Shown here one piece after another: positions 46,986 through 55,271 of a DNA stretch of 64,000 nucleotides. Within the stretch, counting starts at the first letter, position 1, and the number at the start of each line of letters is the position of its first letter. The notes below the pieces were generated by a model that searched no databases, was not told the DNA's origin, and saw nothing but the letters and a program-made list of their open reading frames with translations. Made by a program: the position numbers and the translations under genes. This DNA comes from Ancylobacter mangrovi (GTDB lineage: Bacteria > Pseudomonadota > Alphaproteobacteria > Rhizobiales > Xanthobacteraceae): NCBI RefSeq assembly GCF_024752355.1, contig NZ_JANTHZ010000004.1:186001-250000 (forward strand), in the 5' to 3' direction.

Positions 46986-47960
46986 TCACGCGCGCGGCCC
47001 GGGCGGCCAGGTTTCGGGGTTGACGAGATGAGCCGGGCGGCGGCCGGCGAAGACGTCGACGACCTGCTCCGCCACGAGGCGCGCGGTCCGCTCCAGCGCC
47101 TCCACCGCCGATCCCGCGACATGCGGGCTCAGCACCACATTGTCGAGCGCGACGAGCCGGGAGCCGGCCGGCAGCGGCTCAAGAGCGAACACGTCGAGCC
47201 CGGCGCCGCCGATCCGCCGCGCCGCCAGCGCCTCCACCAGCACCTCCTCGTCGATCAGCGCGCCGCGCGAGGTGTTGAGCAGGAACGCGCCGGGCTTCAT
47301 CAGCGACAATTCGCGCGCACCGATCACCCCGCGCGTCGCCGGCGTGCTCGGCAGGTGCAGCGACACGACATCGGCGACGCGCAGCAGCGCGTCGAGCGTC
47401 GCCATGCGCTCAACCCCGGCGCGGGCGAACGCCTCGTCCGGCTGGCTGCGCGAAAAGCCGGCCACCTTCATGCCGAAGGCCCGCGCCAGCGCGGCCGTCG
47501 CCTGGCCGATATGGCCGAAGCCGACGATGCCGAAGGTCGCGCCGGCGAGCTCGCGCAGCGGCGCCCGGTACTTGAAGCCGAAATCGCCCGCGCGCGCCGC
47601 CGCGTCCGCCGCCGGAACCTGTTTGGCGAGCGCCAGCGCGAGGGCGAGCGTCTGCTCGGCCACAGCACGCACATTGGCGCCCGGCGTGTTGACGACGCAG
47701 ACACCGAGCCGGCTCGCCTCGGCAATGTCGACCGGATCGGTGCCCACGCCGTGCACGCCGATCACCCGGAGCACCGCCGAAGCGCCGATCGCCGGGCCGC
47801 GCAGCCCGGCATCGCGCGTGATCACCGCCTCCATGCCCGGCATCGCGGCGACGATGGCCTCGGCATCATAGGCCGGCGCCGGCACCGGGGTGATGCCGGC
47901 CTTCTCGAGCAGCTCGAGACCCGCGGCATGGATGGGCTGGACGATCAGGCAGCGGGGCAC
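46986..47960 (-). CDS. D-2-hydroxyacid dehydrogenase (NAD-binding)
   Basis: 324 residues. Dinucleotide site FGIVGFGHIGQATAALARAFG, catalytic Arg in LLNTSRGALIDEE, Glu in GGAGLDVFALEP and His in LSPHVAGSA. Glyoxylate/hydroxypyruvate- or phosphoglycerate-dehydrogenase-like; substrate open. GTG 47960 is the start that opens directly on the first strand (CLIVQPIH); no strong ribosome-binding site is seen. 28 bp after the glutaminase gene. Confidence 0.9.
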   Translation of the reverse strand: MPRCLIVQPIHAAGLELLEKAGITPVPAPAYDAEAIVAAMPGMEAVITRDAGLRGPAIGASAVLRVIGVHGVGTDPVDIAEASRLGVCVVNTPGANVRAVAEQTLALALALAKQVPAADAAARAGDFGFKYRAPLRELAGATFGIVGFGHIGQATAALARAFGMKVAGFSRSQPDEAFARAGVERMATLDALLRVADVVSLHLPSTPATRGVIGARELSLMKPGAFLLNTSRGALIDEEVLVEALAARRIGGAGLDVFALEPLPAGSRLVALDNVVLSPHVAGSAVEALERTARLVAEQVVDVFAGRRPAHLVNPETWPPGPRA

Positions 47961-47988
47961 GGGCGAATTCCGGAACGGGTGGGGGAGG

Positions 47989-49197
47989 TCATCGGGACGC
48001 CATCGCGGCGAGCAGGCCGGCGAGGAGCGGGTGCGGCCGGCCGCGGCGGCTGGCAAGCTCGGGATGGCCCTGCATGCCGACGAAGAAGCGCAGCGCCGGT
48101 AGTTCGATCGCATCGGCGAAGGCGCGCTCGGCTTGCCGGGCGCCGATGGCGAGGCCCGCAGCCGCGAGCGGGCCTTCCAGCGCCGGATCGAGCACGAAGC
48201 GGTGGTTGTAGTGCACGTCGAGCCGCTCCGCGCCGCCGGCCAGCGCGGCGAGGCGGCTGCCCGGTTCGAGCCGGCTGGCAAGCAGGCCGAGCCGGTGCGC
48301 GGGACGGCCCAGTTCGTCGTGCAGGCGCACGAAGGTCTTCGTCTGCGCGCCGGGATCGGCCTCTTCGAGATTGGCGTCGTTCATGCCGCACAGCTCCTGC
48401 GCCACCGCGCTCGCCATGGTCTGCATGCCGAGGCACAGGCCGGCGGTCGGCATGTCCCGGCGGATCGCCGCCCGCGCCGCCGCGATCTGCCCCTCCACCT
48501 GCTCCATGTCCGAACCGCCGGGCAGCAGCAGCCCGTCGACGCCGGCGAGGAGCCGATCCCACACCGGCGCAGGCTCGGCGCGCGGATCGGCGAAGACCGG
48601 CGTCAGGTCGAGCCCGAGCGCCTCGGCCGCATCGCCCAGCGCGGCGAGCGGGGCGGGATAGACCTCGCGCTGCAACGCCTCGTCGCCGACGATCAGCACA
48701 CGCAGCGCGCGCCCTTCGGGGGCGGGGAGCGTCGCGTCGAGGGGCAGCGGGCGGCCGAAGCCGTTGCGCCGCCACGCCGCGACGATTTCCCCGCCGGTGG
48801 TGAGCAGCTCCAGGCGGTCGTCCAGCTCGCGGACGTCGAGGGTCTCGACCGCCCGTCCGGCCCGTGCGGCAGTGGCGAGGATGCGCGCCTCGGCATCGCG
48901 ATGGGCGGCCAGATGAGGATTGATCGGCACGACGACGGTGCCTGGGATCCGGGCCACCGCGCCTCGGTCGACCGGCGCGCCGACCGGCCGGTCGCCCGCC
49001 CGCTCCGCCCAGAGCAGCCCGTTGGGCGCCAGCTCGCCATGGGCGAGCACGTGCTGGGCGCAGTCGAAGCGGGCATGGCCGGCCCCGCCGGTGGCGAGCG
49101 CCGTGAACCGCGCCCCGCGCGCGGCGGCGAACTCGCCGGCGACCATGCCGTCGAGCGCGGGCAGGCACGTGTCATGACGGACGAGCAGGATGGTCAT
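47989..49197 (-). CDS. CTP-synthase-type class I glutamine amidotransferase fused to an unknown N-terminal domain
   Basis: 402 residues. The C-terminal part, residues about 165-402, is like the glutaminase half of CTP synthase: VDGLLLPGGSDMEQVEGQIAAAR, nucleophile Cys255 in TAGLCLGMQTMASA, NHRF (330-333), and His378/Glu380 in GMQGHPEL. The N-terminal 160 residues (MTILLVRHDTCLPALDGMVA, FDCAQHVLAHGELAPNG) match no family I know. There is no amidoligase or P-loop, so it cannot make CTP; it may hydrolyse a gamma-glutamyl or amide bond of an unknown compound. GAGG precedes the ATG. First gene of a three-gene operon. Confidence 0.8.
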   Translation of the reverse strand: MTILLVRHDTCLPALDGMVAGEFAAARGARFTALATGGAGHARFDCAQHVLAHGELAPNGLLWAERAGDRPVGAPVDRGAVARIPGTVVVPINPHLAAHRDAEARILATAARAGRAVETLDVRELDDRLELLTTGGEIVAAWRRNGFGRPLPLDATLPAPEGRALRVLIVGDEALQREVYPAPLAALGDAAEALGLDLTPVFADPRAEPAPVWDRLLAGVDGLLLPGGSDMEQVEGQIAAARAAIRRDMPTAGLCLGMQTMASAVAQELCGMNDANLEEADPGAQTKTFVRLHDELGRPAHRLGLLASRLEPGSRLAALAGGAERLDVHYNHRFVLDPALEGPLAAAGLAIGARQAERAFADAIELPALRFFVGMQGHPELASRRGRPHPLLAGLLAAMASR

Positions 49198-49277
49198 GAA
49201 ATCCTCGCGGACGAACGCCGCTCGCATTGTTTGGCCGGCGGGCGCCGGCCCGGCCCGGCGCGCCTGCACGAAGCGCG

Positions 49278-49307
49278 CCACTGGTTCTTAATCGGTATAC
49301 CACTGGT
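49278..49307. promoter_or_regulatory. CCACTGGT direct repeat (22-bp period) with GGTATACC between
   Basis: CCACTGGT occurs at 49278-49285 and 49300-49307, two helical turns apart, with GGTATACC at 49294-49301. All lie 80-110 bp before the glutaminase ATG in the gap to the tandem-HTH GntR gene. Candidate operator for that regulator. Confidence 0.4.
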
Positions 49308-49350
49308 CGACAATGGGAGACCTCCCCGACGCCGACCCGCCACCGCCCGC

Positions 49351-50253
49351 TCAGGCGCGCCGGCCGGTCTCGAAGCTCGGCACGGCGGAAAAGGCGTTGG
49401 TGAGGTGGAGGCGCATGATCTCGGCCGCCCCCGCCTGGTCGCCCGCGGCCACCGCGTCGAGGATCGCCAGATGCTCGCGGCACCAGTCGCGCACGCGGCG
49501 GCGGTTCACATAGCCGCCGAATTCCAAGAGGCGCCGCAGCCGGTTCTGCTGCTGGATCGCCTGCAGCAGGAACACGTTGCCGCTGAAGCCGGCGATGGTC
49601 TCGTGGAAATGGGCGTCGGTGTCGAATAATTGCCGCGCGTCGACGGTCGCGATGCGTGGATGGGTCTCGAGATAGAGATGCTGGATGCGCAGCCGCTCCA
49701 GCGCCGCCGGATCGGCCTTGAAGGTCGGCACCAGCAGCCCCTGCGGCTCGGTGATGAGGCGGAAATCATAGCTGTTCTGCAGCGCCATCCCGGTGTCGAG
49801 CGCCGGCAGGAAGGTCCAGCCCCGGCCCGTATTGCGCTCCAGCAGCCCGTCGTCGACGAGGCGCGTCAGCGTGCGCTGCAGCAGCGCGCGGTCGACGTCG
49901 TAGCGCCGGGCGATCTCGGTCTGGGTGAAGGAGGCCGGCAGGCGGCCGGCCAGCCGGTCCTGCACGATGTCGCTGTAGAGGTCCTGGTCGGCGCTCGGCG
50001 GCACTTCGAGGCTGAAGCGGTGCAGTTCCTCCGGCGTCGCCTTCAGGAAGAAGCCCTGATGGCGCCGCGCCTCCACCACCCCGTGCTCGGCGAGCAGGGA
50101 CAGCGCAGCGCGCACCGGCGTGCGCGAGACCTGCAGCAGGTCGCCGAACTGCTGCTCGCGCAGGTGATGGCCGACCTCGAAACGCCCGTCGCGAACCACC
50201 TCAAGAATCTGATTCGCCAGACGAAAACGGTTCTGGCTCGGACTGCGCGCCAT
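49351..50253 (-). CDS. GntR-type regulator with two tandem winged-helix domains
   Basis: 300 residues. First winged helix near 30-70 (LREQQFGDLLQVSRTPVRAALSLLAEHGVV, RRHQGFFL), second near 99-150 (DRLAGRLPASFTQTEIARRY, VDRALLQRTLTRLVDDGLL, GWTFLPAL), then an FCD-like domain (HETIAGFSGNVFLLQAIQQQNRLRRLLEFGGYVNRRRVRDW). Clear paralogue of the protein at 33960 along its full length. ATG 50253 fits the paralogue's start. Lies between a PAAT operon (divergent) and the glutaminase operon (same strand), and may regulate both. Confidence 0.87.
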   Translation of the reverse strand: MARSPSQNRFRLANQILEVVRDGRFEVGHHLREQQFGDLLQVSRTPVRAALSLLAEHGVVEARRHQGFFLKATPEELHRFSLEVPPSADQDLYSDIVQDRLAGRLPASFTQTEIARRYDVDRALLQRTLTRLVDDGLLERNTGRGWTFLPALDTGMALQNSYDFRLITEPQGLLVPTFKADPAALERLRIQHLYLETHPRIATVDARQLFDTDAHFHETIAGFSGNVFLLQAIQQQNRLRRLLEFGGYVNRRRVRDWCREHLAILDAVAAGDQAGAAEIMRLHLTNAFSAVPSFETGRRA

Positions 50254-50265
50254 AGGCCACCAGCT

Positions 50266-50292
50266 TTGTATGAAATTTGAACTCGCATACAA
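50266..50292. promoter_or_regulatory. Inverted repeat TTGTATG-N13-CATACAA before the tandem-HTH regulator
   Basis: Perfect 7-bp arms directly upstream of the regulator's ATG. A third TTTGTAT half-site overlaps the -10 region of the divergent binding-protein promoter at 50476-50482. Suggests autoregulation plus control of the transport operon by the tandem-HTH protein. Confidence 0.5.
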
Positions 50293-50454
50293 TAGATGAA
50301 ATCGCCGAGGCAAGCCTTTCCCTCATCTCGGAGGCGCGGCGGAGCGCGGCCACGCCGGTCCTCCGATCCTGGCTGGCGCGCGCCGACTCTCGCAAATGCT
50401 CATTTTTCATCATCCATCGTCCATCATTTGTGCACCGCCCCCAAAGGTGCACGC

Positions 50455-50485
50455 TTGACAGTTCGGCCCGACGGATTTGTATAAA
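50455..50485 (+). promoter_or_regulatory. Sigma-70-type promoter of the PAAT/catabolic operon
   Basis: TTGACA at 50455-50460 is a perfect -35; TATAAA at 50480-50485 follows after 19 bp (or GTATAA after 18 bp). The start would be near 50492, giving a leader of about 70 bases before ATG 50562. The -10 overlaps a TTTGTAT half-site. Confidence 0.6.
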
Positions 50486-50561
50486 TGTCGTCATAAAGTG
50501 CAATTCAGAACAAGACGCCTTCGACAACCAGAGCCATCCAGATCGCACTCAGGGGACCAAC

Positions 50562-51371
50562 ATGCTTCGTAAAATCGTCGCTGCCCTCGTCCTTCCGCTC
50601 GGCATGATGCAGGCCGCAGGCGCCGCCGAGATGCCCAAGAGCGGGCTCGTGGAAGACGGCGCCATCACCTACGGCGTCGCCGCGACCTTCGCGCCGTTCG
50701 AGTTCCAGAAGGACGGCAAGCTCGCCGGCTTCGACATCGACCTGATCGAGGCGCTCGGCAAGAAGCTGAGCGCCACGCCCAAGGCCATGAACATGGAGTT
50801 CAAGGGCCTGATCCCGGCGTTGCAGGGCGGGCGCATCGATATCATCAACTCGGCCATGTACATGAACCCGCAGCGCGCCGAGCAGGTCGACTTCGTGCCC
50901 TATCTCAAGATCGGCAACCGGGTGATGGTGAAGGCGGGGAATCCCGCCAAGATCACCGGCCGCGACGACACGCTGTGCGGCAAGACCATCGCCGTCACCC
51001 TCGGCGGCATCCAGGAAAGCCAGGCCCGCGCCGACGACAAGCGCTGCCAGGGCAAGGGGCTGGCCGCGGTCACCGTGCTGACCCTGCCGACCGCGCAGGA
51101 TTCCGCGCTCGCCCTGCGCCAGGGCCGCGCCGACGCCTATTACGACTCGACCCCCGGCTCGGTGAAGCTGATGCAGGAGTTGCCGGACGTGTTCGAATCC
51201 GTCGGCGACGAGTTCGAATCCAACACCTCGGTCGGCATGGCCACCCGCAAGGGCGACGCCGCCATGCAGGAGGCGCTGAAGGGCGCGCTGAAGGAGATCG
51301 TCGACGACGGCACCTACACCGCGCTGATCAAGAAGTGGAACCTGCCGCCCACGGTGTCGATCTTCAACTGA
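50562..51371 (+). CDS. PAAT-family ABC transporter substrate-binding protein
   Basis: 269 residues. Signal peptide IVAALVLPLGMMQAAGA, then SBP_bac_3: AITYGVAATFAPFEFQKDGKLAGFDIDLIEALGKKL, MEFKGLIPALQGGRIDIINSAMYM, DSALALRQGRADAYYDSTPG. Two Cys (in TLCGKT and KRCQGK) could form a disulfide, less common in this family. AGGGGA lies before the ATG. First gene of SBP-permease-ATPase-M20-enolase-M24-DHDPS operon; imports the substrate for those enzymes. Confidence 0.93.
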   Translation: MLRKIVAALVLPLGMMQAAGAAEMPKSGLVEDGAITYGVAATFAPFEFQKDGKLAGFDIDLIEALGKKLSATPKAMNMEFKGLIPALQGGRIDIINSAMYMNPQRAEQVDFVPYLKIGNRVMVKAGNPAKITGRDDTLCGKTIAVTLGGIQESQARADDKRCQGKGLAAVTVLTLPTAQDSALALRQGRADAYYDSTPGSVKLMQELPDVFESVGDEFESNTSVGMATRKGDAAMQEALKGALKEIVDDGTYTALIKKWNLPPTVSIFN

Positions 51372-51424
51372 CGGCACCCGCCTGATCGCCGGCCCGCAAT
51401 GCCCCGGAACGGGAGAAGACGCGC

Positions 51425-52153
51425 ATGATGTCGCTCGACCTCGTCTTCGACTACATCGTCTCGCCGCCCTTCTTCCACGGTGCGGTGCTGACCCTGCTCA
51501 TCACCGTCACCTCGCTGTTCTTCGGCGTCCTCGCCGGGCTCGTCATCGCCCTGATGCAGGAGACGCGCTCGCGCCCCCTGCAGCTCTTCACGCTGATCTA
51601 CATCTGGCTGTTCCGCGGCACGCCGGTGCTGTTCCAGATCATCTTCATCTACAACGTGCTGCCGAGCTACGGCATCCGCCTGTCCGCCTTCCTCAGCGCG
51701 GTCATCGCGCTGGCGCTGAACGAGGGCGCCTACATGGCCGAGATCCTGCGCTCGGGCCTCAACGCGGTGAAGAAGGGCCAGCGCACCGCCGGCCTCGCGC
51801 TCGGGCTCACCACCTCGCAGGTGATGCGCTTCATCGTCCTGCCGCAGGCCGCCCGCATCGTGCTGCCGCCCATGGGCAACCAGATGATCGGCATGCTCAA
51901 GACCAGCGCGCTGGTCTCGGTGATCGCGGTCGAGGAGCTGCTGCTGGTCGCCAACCAGACCGCCAGCGCCTCCTTCCGCTATCTCGAGGCGCTCACCGCC
52001 GCCGGCGTCTACTACCTCGTGCTCACCACCATCTTCATGGCGCTGCAGGCGATGCTGGAGCGCAGCCTCGACCCGAAGAAGCGCCGCCGCCGCGAGAAGC
52101 GCCCGCTGCTCGACCGTCTCCTGCTCGCCACCGAGAGCGCCGATGTCCGCTGA
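51425..52153 (+). CDS. PAAT-family ABC transporter permease
   Basis: 242 residues. LIYIWLFRGTPVLFQIIFIYNVLPSYGI and NEGAYMAEILRSGLNAVKKGQRTAGLALGLTTSQVMRFIVLPQAAR are the HisM/GlnP motifs. A basic C-terminal tail KKRRRREKR is cytoplasmic. Single permease gene, likely homodimeric channel. Confidence 0.93.
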   Translation: MMSLDLVFDYIVSPPFFHGAVLTLLITVTSLFFGVLAGLVIALMQETRSRPLQLFTLIYIWLFRGTPVLFQIIFIYNVLPSYGIRLSAFLSAVIALALNEGAYMAEILRSGLNAVKKGQRTAGLALGLTTSQVMRFIVLPQAARIVLPPMGNQMIGMLKTSALVSVIAVEELLLVANQTASASFRYLEALTAAGVYYLVLTTIFMALQAMLERSLDPKKRRRREKRPLLDRLLLATESADVR

Positions 52154-52163
52154 GGGGGCCGCC

Positions 52164-52952
52164 ATGAACGACACGACCCGCGCCGACCCGCCGACGAGGC
52201 GCCCCGCCACCCGCGCCGACGCGCCGCTGCTGGAGATCGTCGGCATCGACAAGAGCTTCGGCCAGTCCCGCATCCTCAAGGGCTGCTCGCTCGACGTGCG
52301 GCGCGGCGAGACCGTGGTGCTGATCGGCCCGTCCGGCTCGGGCAAGTCCACCCTGCTGCGCTGCGTGAACCTGCTCGAGCCCGCCGATGGGGGCGACATC
52401 TTCTTCGAGGGCGCCAACATCACCGGCGACTTCGCCAACGCCGCGCGCATCCGCCGCGAGATCGGCATGGTGTTCCAGAACTTCGAGCTGTTCCAGCACC
52501 TCTCCGCGGCCCAGAACATCATGCTGGCGCCGATGAAGGTGCTCGGCCTGTCGCGCGCCGACGCCCACGACGTCGCGCTCGACCTGCTGCGCAAGGTGCG
52601 CATCTCCGACAAGGCCGACGCCTTCCCGGACGAGCTCTCAGGCGGCCAGCAGCAGCGCGTCGCCATTGCCCGCGCGCTCGCCATGAAGCCCAAGCTGATG
52701 CTCTATGACGAGCCCACCTCCGCGCTCGACCCCGAGATGATCCGCGAGGTGCTGGACGTGATGGCGGACCTCAGCGCCGAGGGCATGACCAGCCTCGTCG
52801 TCACCCACGAGATGGGCTTCGCGCGCCGGGCCGCCGACAAGATCGTGTTCATGGAAGACGGCCGGATCGTCGAGACCGCGTCGAGCGAGGCCTTCTTCGG
52901 CGGCTCGGTCAATGAACGCGCGCAACGCTTCCTCGACCAGATCCTCCACTGA
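52164..52952 (+). CDS. PAAT-family ABC transporter ATP-binding protein
   Basis: 262 residues. Walker A GPSGSGKST, MVFQNFELFQHLSAAQNI, signature [15 protein letters not shown], Walker B LMLYDEPTSALDPEM, LVVTHEMGFARRAAD. ATG 52164 is preferred over ATG 52143 (which overlaps the permease stop) because GAGGGGG stands nine bases before it. Third gene of the operon. Confidence 0.93.
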   Translation: MNDTTRADPPTRRPATRADAPLLEIVGIDKSFGQSRILKGCSLDVRRGETVVLIGPSGSGKSTLLRCVNLLEPADGGDIFFEGANITGDFANAARIRREIGMVFQNFELFQHLSAAQNIMLAPMKVLGLSRADAHDVALDLLRKVRISDKADAFPDELSGGQQQRVAIARALAMKPKLMLYDEPTSALDPEMIREVLDVMADLSAEGMTSLVVTHEMGFARRAADKIVFMEDGRIVETASSEAFFGGSVNERAQRFLDQILH

Positions 52953-52963
52953 CGAGTGCCCCG

Positions 52964-54160
52964 ATGTCCGTCCCCGCGTCTCACGCCCCTACCTCTCCTG
53001 TCAGTTCTTCCGCGCCTGACCTTGCCCGCATGAAGCGCGAGCTCGCCGAGCTCGTCGCCATCCGCAGCGAGAACCCGCCCGGGCGCGAATACGACGTCGC
53101 GCTCTATCTGCGCGAGGCACTCGCCCCGCTCGGCTTCGAGATCGCCTTCGACGAGTTCAGGCCGGGACGCGTGAACATCGAGGCCAGGCTCGTCAACGGC
53201 CCGGGGCCGGTCTTCGCCTTCAACACCCATATGGACGTGGTGCCGGCGGGCGAGGGCTGGAGTTCGGACCCGTTCGTGCTGCGCGAGAGCGAGGGACGGC
53301 TCTACGGGCGCGGCGCCTGCGACTGCAAGGGCCCGCTCGCCGCGATGCTGGAGGCGGCGCGCCTGCTCGCCGCCGACCGCGCCTCCTGGTCGGGTACGCT
53401 GCTCGCCGTCTTCGTCGCCGACGAGGAGATCGCCAGCGAGGGCGCGAAGCTCTACGCCGCGCGCCGGCCGAAGATCGACTTCGCCATCGTCGGAGAGCCG
53501 ACCTCCAACACCGTCTATTCCGCGCATAAGGGCAGCCTGCGCCCGCTTGTGCGCGTGCACGGCGTGCCGGCCCATTCCGGCTCGCCGCATCTCGGCGAGA
53601 ATGCGATCTACCGCGCCGGCGAATTGCTGGCGCTGGTCGCCGAGACGCATGAGAACGACGTGCGCCACCGCACCCATCCGCTGGTCGGCGGGGCGAGCCT
53701 CACCGTCACCCGCATCCATGGCGGCCACGCCGACAACGTGCTGCCCGGCGCCTGCGAGATGCTGCTCGACCGCCGCCTCGTGCCCGGCGAGGACGAGCAG
53801 GCGGTGAAGGCCGACATCGCCGCCATGCTGCGCCGCGCCCATGAGCGCACCGGCCTGCGCGCCGAGATCGTCGACTGGAAGCCGACCACCGGCGGGGCGA
53901 CCGAGACCGCGCCCGACCGGCCGATCGTCGCCGCGAGCCTTGCCGCCTGCCGCGCCCACGGCATCGCCGAGCCGGGGCCGTTCGGCTTCCAGGGCGCCTG
54001 CGACCTCGTCCATTTCCGCGCCGCCGGCGCGGAGGGCGTGGTGATCGGCCCGGGCTCGCTCGCGGTCGCGCACAAGGCGGACGAGTTCGTGCCGGTGGGC
54101 GAGTTCGCGGCCGCAAGCCTGATCTACCGCGACATCGCCCGGGCCATGCTGGCGGGCTGA
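52964..54160 (+). CDS. M20-family metallopeptidase (ArgE/DapE-type deacylase)
   Basis: 398 residues. Zn ligands: His in FNTHMDVVPAG, Asp in LYGRGACDCKGPLAAML, general-base Glu and ligand in VADEEIASEGAKL, Asp/Glu in VGEPTSNTVYSAHKG, and the final His in SLAVAHKADEFVPVGEF. The dimerisation domain begins GSLRPLVRVHGVPAHSGSP. It probably removes an acyl group from an N-acyl amino acid. In an operon with an amino-acid importer this fits uptake and deacylation. Eleven bases after the ATPase. Confidence 0.92.
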   Translation: MSVPASHAPTSPVSSSAPDLARMKRELAELVAIRSENPPGREYDVALYLREALAPLGFEIAFDEFRPGRVNIEARLVNGPGPVFAFNTHMDVVPAGEGWSSDPFVLRESEGRLYGRGACDCKGPLAAMLEAARLLAADRASWSGTLLAVFVADEEIASEGAKLYAARRPKIDFAIVGEPTSNTVYSAHKGSLRPLVRVHGVPAHSGSPHLGENAIYRAGELLALVAETHENDVRHRTHPLVGGASLTVTRIHGGHADNVLPGACEMLLDRRLVPGEDEQAVKADIAAMLRRAHERTGLRAEIVDWKPTTGGATETAPDRPIVAASLAACRAHGIAEPGPFGFQGACDLVHFRAAGAEGVVIGPGSLAVAHKADEFVPVGEFAAASLIYRDIARAMLAG

Positions 54161-54163
54161 ACC

Positions 54164-55270
54164 ATGCGGGCATCCCTTCATCGCGCCATGCTGACCTATC
54201 GCGGAGGGCTGGTGCTCCACACCGCCTCCTCCGGCCGCGTCGACGGGCTCGACACGCTCTATCTGCGGCTCGAGCAGGACGGGCTCGTCGCCGCCGGCGA
54301 GGTGCGCATCAACATCGCCTATCTCAACGGCCTCGCCGCCGAAGCGGTGCTGGCGGAGGCGCTCGACGTCCTCGGCGGGCTCGATTTTGCCCGCGACGCC
54401 GCGTCCCTCCTCGCCGAGCCGCCCGCCGCCGCCCGGGCCAGCGCGCCGGTGCGCACGCTGATCGACTGCGCGCTGCACGACATGTGCGCCCGGCAGGCGG
54501 GCGTACCGCTCGCGGTCCGTCTCGGCGCGCCCGACGGCGCCCCGATCACCCACGCCACCAACCAGACGCTGTTCGTCTCCTCCGACGAGACCTTCCTCGC
54601 CCGCGCCGCCGCCTATGTCGCGCGCGGCTTCACCGAGCTGAAGGTGCGCATCGGCGCCGGCGACATCGCCGACGATCTCCGCCGCGTGGCGCTGCTGCGC
54701 GAGCGCTTCGGCACCGGCGTCACGCTCGCCGCCGACGCCAACGGCGCCTGGGAGCTGCCCGCCGCCCTCGCCCATCTCGACGCGCTCGCCCGCTACGATC
54801 TCGCCTATGTCGAGCAGCCGGTCGCCCCCGGCGACTGGAAGGCGCTGGACGAACTCGCGGCGCGGAGCCCGATCCCGGTGATGCTCGACGAGAGCGTGAC
54901 CGGTCTCGACGAAGTGCGCCGCATCGCCGACGCCGGCAACGGGCTGATGGCCCATCTCAAGCTGGTCAAGCTCGGTGGCCTCACCCCCGCGCTCGAGGCG
55001 GCCCGCCTCCTGTCCCGCGCCGGCGTGCCCTTCATGATCGGCCAGATGAATGAGGGCGGGCTCGCCACCTCCGCCGCGCTCCACCTCGCCTGCGCCACCC
55101 GCCCGCGCTTCGCCGAGCTCTACGGCGCGGACGGCCTGGAGAACGACCCCGCCGGCGATCCCGCCACTTGCCTCGCCTATGGCGACGGCCACGTGAGCGC
55201 GCCCCCGACCCCCGGCCTCGGCCTTCGCTTCGATGCGTCGCGCACGCATCTCATCAGGGAGTTTTCGTGA
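54164..55270 (+). CDS. Enolase-superfamily (mandelate racemase/muconate lactonizing) enzyme
   Basis: 368 residues. N-terminal capping domain, then the barrel: K160-V-R162 in place of the usual KxK, Asp191 in AADANGAW, Glu217 in AYVEQP, Asp242 in VMLDES, and Lys266 in HLKLVKLGG. The three acids bind Mg2+. MLE-type enzymes epimerise or dehydrate carboxylates; the missing second lysine suggests a one-base chemistry or an epimerase variant. Neighbouring M20 and M24 enzymes hint at an N-substituted amino acid. Three bases after the M20 gene. Confidence 0.87.
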   Translation: MRASLHRAMLTYRGGLVLHTASSGRVDGLDTLYLRLEQDGLVAAGEVRINIAYLNGLAAEAVLAEALDVLGGLDFARDAASLLAEPPAAARASAPVRTLIDCALHDMCARQAGVPLAVRLGAPDGAPITHATNQTLFVSSDETFLARAAAYVARGFTELKVRIGAGDIADDLRRVALLRERFGTGVTLAADANGAWELPAALAHLDALARYDLAYVEQPVAPGDWKALDELAARSPIPVMLDESVTGLDEVRRIADAGNGLMAHLKLVKLGGLTPALEAARLLSRAGVPFMIGQMNEGGLATSAALHLACATRPRFAELYGADGLENDPAGDPATCLAYGDGHVSAPPTPGLGLRFDASRTHLIREFS

Positions 55271-55271
55271 C

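Noticed and set aside
47989-49197. Histidine-phosphatase (LVRH-type) active site at the N-terminus of the glutaminase protein
   Set aside because: MTILLVRHDTC resembles the phosphoglycerate-mutase start, but the RHG core and later His and Arg motifs are missing.
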